From Rhynochetos jubatus (lineage: Eukaryota; Chordata; Aves; Eurypygiformes; Rhynochetidae): a stretch of DNA of 64,000 nt. Position numbers and translations under genes: made by a program. Shown in pieces: positions 63,801-64,000 of the stretch (its first letter is position 1; each line of letters starts with the position of its first letter). The notes beneath the pieces are model-generated. The model saw only the letters and a program-made list of their open reading frames with translations. It ran no database searches and had not been told where the DNA came from. The stretch covers positions 39,894,307-39,958,306 of the forward strand of contig CM050652.1 in the NCBI GenBank assembly GCA_027574665.1. Reading direction: 5' to 3'.

Positions 63801-64000
63801 TTGGACACTTTGGTTCCAGAAGAAAGAAAGATGGAAGCCAAACCCTAGGCAATGACACCCTTGCACTTTGAACAAATACACGACATGAGACAAACTGCTT
63901 AAATCACTTTTAGAGAAAGGCGGCCTTACCTAGAAATGTTCTTCCACAATCTCAAGTTTTTAGATCTCCTTGAAGAAAAGGGAAATTTTAGCAAAGCACT
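60861..64000. other. AT-rich non-coding DNA, nothing recognised apart from one hairpin
   Basis: Open frames are 86 codons or fewer (62480-62740 the longest). There is no gene, RNA gene, CpG-rich segment or interspersed repeat recognisable to the end of the window. Confidence 0.5.
61414..61443. repeat. Perfect 13-bp-arm AT hairpin
   Basis: TAAATAAAATATA (61414-61426) and TATATTTTATTTA (61431-61443) are exact reverse complements around TTTT. Composed wholly of A and T, it could extrude as a cruciform. It has no G/C stem or following T-run that would suggest a terminator, and the context is eukaryotic. Confidence 0.85.

Noticed and set aside
1-64000. Bacterial-type features such as operons, Shine-Dalgarno sites, CRISPR arrays or phage genes.
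   Set aside because: CR1 elements, AT-rich spacing, microsatellites and the absence of packed open frames show vertebrate nuclear DNA; no regularly spaced direct repeats of CRISPR type were seen.

Overview
This window looks like vertebrate, most probably avian, nuclear DNA from an intergenic region or a very long intron. Two observations support a sauropsid: two CR1 non-LTR retrotransposon copies are recognisable from their reverse-transcriptase reading frames, and one keeps the ATTCTATG-type 3' tail typical of avian CR1. The low density of interspersed repeats fits a bird better than a turtle or crocodilian. The sequence is mostly AT-rich, with runs of A and T, stops in all frames, and no operon-like packing, Shine-Dalgarno sites or bacterial gene structure. 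I could not identify the species or the chromosomal locus.

Layout. Positions 1-7086 are AT-rich non-coding DNA. A CR1 copy on the minus strand lies at about 7087-7995. The next 50 kb (7996-58589) is nearly gene-free. It holds simple repeats: a G/T-rich low-complexity tract at 19.88-19.97 kb, GTTTT repeats at 26.2 kb, A21 at 40.0 kb, CTCTG repeats at 42.55 kb, T34-(AT)8 at 45.8 kb and T21 at 57.05 kb. It also holds four locally GC-richer patches (15.0-15.8, 33.8-34.3, 40.6-40.95 and 48.17-48.47 kb), a probable degraded endogenous-retrovirus LTR fragment at 54.8 kb, and an imperfect 77-bp tandem duplication at 56.92-57.07 kb. A second CR1 copy, on the plus strand and broken at its 3' end, lies at about 58590-59420. 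The rest is AT-rich, with a CR1-tail-like scrap at 60.84 kb and a perfect AT hairpin at 61.41 kb.

No protein-coding host gene is recognised. The longest open frames (169, 149, 135, 134, 120, 119 and 115 codons) match nothing I know. All are within what chance produces in 128 kb of double-strand reading, especially in GC-richer or strand-biased patches. Two short intervals have splice-site-like borders around an open frame and are recorded as weak exon candidates. No tRNA, rRNA, CRISPR array or complete mobile element was seen. I found no convincing new biological system. The best leads are the structural oddities: a CR1 copy lacking its 3' end, the tandem duplication next to a T tract, the G-rich strand-asymmetric tract, and a CpG-richer island ending in a consensus-like splice donor.
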